A stretch of 7,876 nucleotides of DNA from an uncultured Bacteroidales bacterium. Lineage in GTDB: Bacteria > Bacteroidota > Bacteroidia > Bacteroidales > Muribaculaceae. Every line of letters begins with the position of its first letter. Position 1 is the first letter of the stretch. Both the position numbers and the translations under genes were made by a program. Under the pieces are notes generated by a model that ran no database searches, had not been told where the DNA came from, and saw only the letters and a list, made by a program, of their open reading frames with translations. Shown here piece after piece: positions 7,414 through 7,876 of the stretch. The stretch covers positions 1 through 7,876 of the forward strand of contig CALZQD010000067.1 of NCBI GenBank assembly GCA_945828175.1, written 5' to 3'.

Positions 7414-7817
7414 AGTGCGACATATTCTTTTGTTGCGTCGAAACAAGGGCAGGCCTTCGCGGCGAAATCGCGGTGGCCGTGGATTTTAGCGCCGGGGTAG
7501 CGTCGGCGCAGCTCTGTGAGGAGCGCCGACAGCGAGCGCTTTTGAGCTGGTGTGCGCGTGTCTTTAGGTTTGCCGTCGGCGTCGAGCCCCCCGACATAGG
7601 CCACGCCGATTGAGCAGACATTATGGCTGAGGCAGTGGGCGCCGACGGCCGATTCGTCGCGGCCTTTCTCGATGCTGCCGTCGAGCCTGACGACATAGTG
7701 GTAGCCGATAGAGTCGAAGCCCCGTTGGCGGTGATAACGGTCGATTTCAGCGGCGCCGATGTCGAGGCGCTCGCGGGTTGCCGTGCAATGCACGATTATT
7801 TCTGTGATTTTTCTCAT
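7410..7817 (-). CDS. N-acetylmuramoyl-L-alanine amidase, T7-lysozyme type (Amidase_2/PGRP)
   Basis: This 135-residue protein should cleave the amide bond between N-acetylmuramic acid and L-alanine in peptidoglycan. Compared by hand with T7 lysozyme, the zinc ligands are H10, H115 and C123 (T7 H17, H122, C130), and the catalytic Tyr and Lys are Y39 and K121 (T7 Y46, K128). All intervals match, so the site looks intact. Other features are IGYHYVV (37-43), GAHC (59-62), the N-x-x-S-I-G-V-x-Y block (66-74), TPAQ (89-92) and GHRDFAAKACPCFD (114-127). The ATG at 7817 gives the MRKITEIIVHCTAT opening usual in Bacteroidales phage-like amidases. The frame stays open upstream through a hydrophobic stretch to the window edge, with no ATG. 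No signal peptide is present from the chosen start, so phage use would need a holin. The stop overlaps the start of the downstream lipoprotein gene, indicating translational coupling. Confidence 0.93.
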   Translation of the reverse strand: MRKITEIIVHCTATRERLDIGAAEIDRYHRQRGFDSIGYHYVVRLDGSIEKGRDESAVGAHCLSHNVCSIGVAYVGGLDADGKPKDTRTPAQKRSLSALLTELRRRYPGAKIHGHRDFAAKACPCFDATKEYVAL

Positions 7818-7876
7818 AGCGTAACGTGAGTTCGATATAAGAATTAGACCACTCAACAATAAAACAATCAGCCATT
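7818..7876 (-). other. AT-rich leader upstream of the amidase gene, cut by the window edge
   Basis: These 59 bases are distinctly richer in A and T than the rest of the window, as expected for an upstream regulatory region of the minus-strand pair. I find no full match to the TTTG/TAnnTTTG promoter on the minus strand; the nearest -7-like strings (TAATTCTT, TATTGTTG) miss fixed bases. In the amidase frame the DNA is open to the edge and would encode a hydrophobic stretch (LIVLLLSGLILIS). A different frame has an ATG at 7875 opening 42 codons that run into the amidase gene. I do not call either as a gene. Confidence 0.4.

Noticed and set aside
7322..7696. A minus-strand frame across the amidase and lipoprotein genes, considered as a nested Rz1-like gene
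   Set aside because: It has no lipobox or signal peptide, only a low-complexity Ser/Arg/Ala composition typical of a shadow frame of the amidase.
7758..7875. A 42-codon minus-strand frame starting at an ATG at 7875, considered as a small upstream gene
   Set aside because: More than half overlaps the amidase gene, and the translation becomes Arg/His/Pro-rich there as expected for a shadow frame; it has no signal or helix.

Overview
The window looks like a chromosomal segment of a GC-rich member of the Bacteroidota, most likely order Bacteroidales. The evidence is a near-perfect Bacteroides-type promoter (TTTG, 19 bases, TAATTTTG), gene starts without Shine-Dalgarno sequences, a tRNA without an encoded CCA end, and a gene set typical of that group. 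Codons strongly favour C or G in third position. A Muribaculaceae- or Rikenellaceae-like host is a guess from composition only.

Layout. Positions 1-68 hold the 3' part of a tRNA-His gene, followed by a strong intrinsic terminator (91-124). A TIGR02757/DUF2400 gene of unknown function follows on the plus strand (137-931). Next comes a promoter (969-999) and a tightly packed plus-strand run of four genes with gaps of 7, 1 and 6 bases: a membrane iron-sulfur protein that reads as a NapH-NapG fusion (1069-2628), a Tat-exported lipoprotein aldo/keto reductase with two C-terminal [4Fe-4S] motifs (2636-4030), an EamA/DMT-family transporter (4032-4970), and the NAD-dependent DNA ligase ligA (4977-6989). 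On the minus strand, converging on ligA, are a T7-lysozyme-type amidase (7410-7817) and a small downstream lipoprotein with a C-terminal membrane helix (6949-7413). These two are joined by an ATGA stop/start overlap.

How the genes work together. The first two operon genes form a plausible extracytoplasmic redox pair. The fusion protein would carry electrons from the membrane through cytoplasmic-side clusters and a periplasmic four-cluster domain. The neighbouring aldo/keto reductase also carries a textbook twin-arginine motif and a lipidation cysteine, so it should sit in the same compartment, where NADPH is not available. EamA and ligA appear to be transcriptional passengers. The minus-strand pair resembles a phage lysis cassette: an endolysin with all T7 lysozyme zinc and catalytic positions, and a protein with the topology of a unimolecular spanin. 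No integrase, capsid or attachment site is visible, so it is either the edge of a prophage or a remnant or domesticated cassette.

The most interesting points are the fused NapH-NapG/periplasmic aldo-keto reductase module with an internal Tat-like segment, and the candidate u-spanin whose 3' end runs antisense into the end of ligA.
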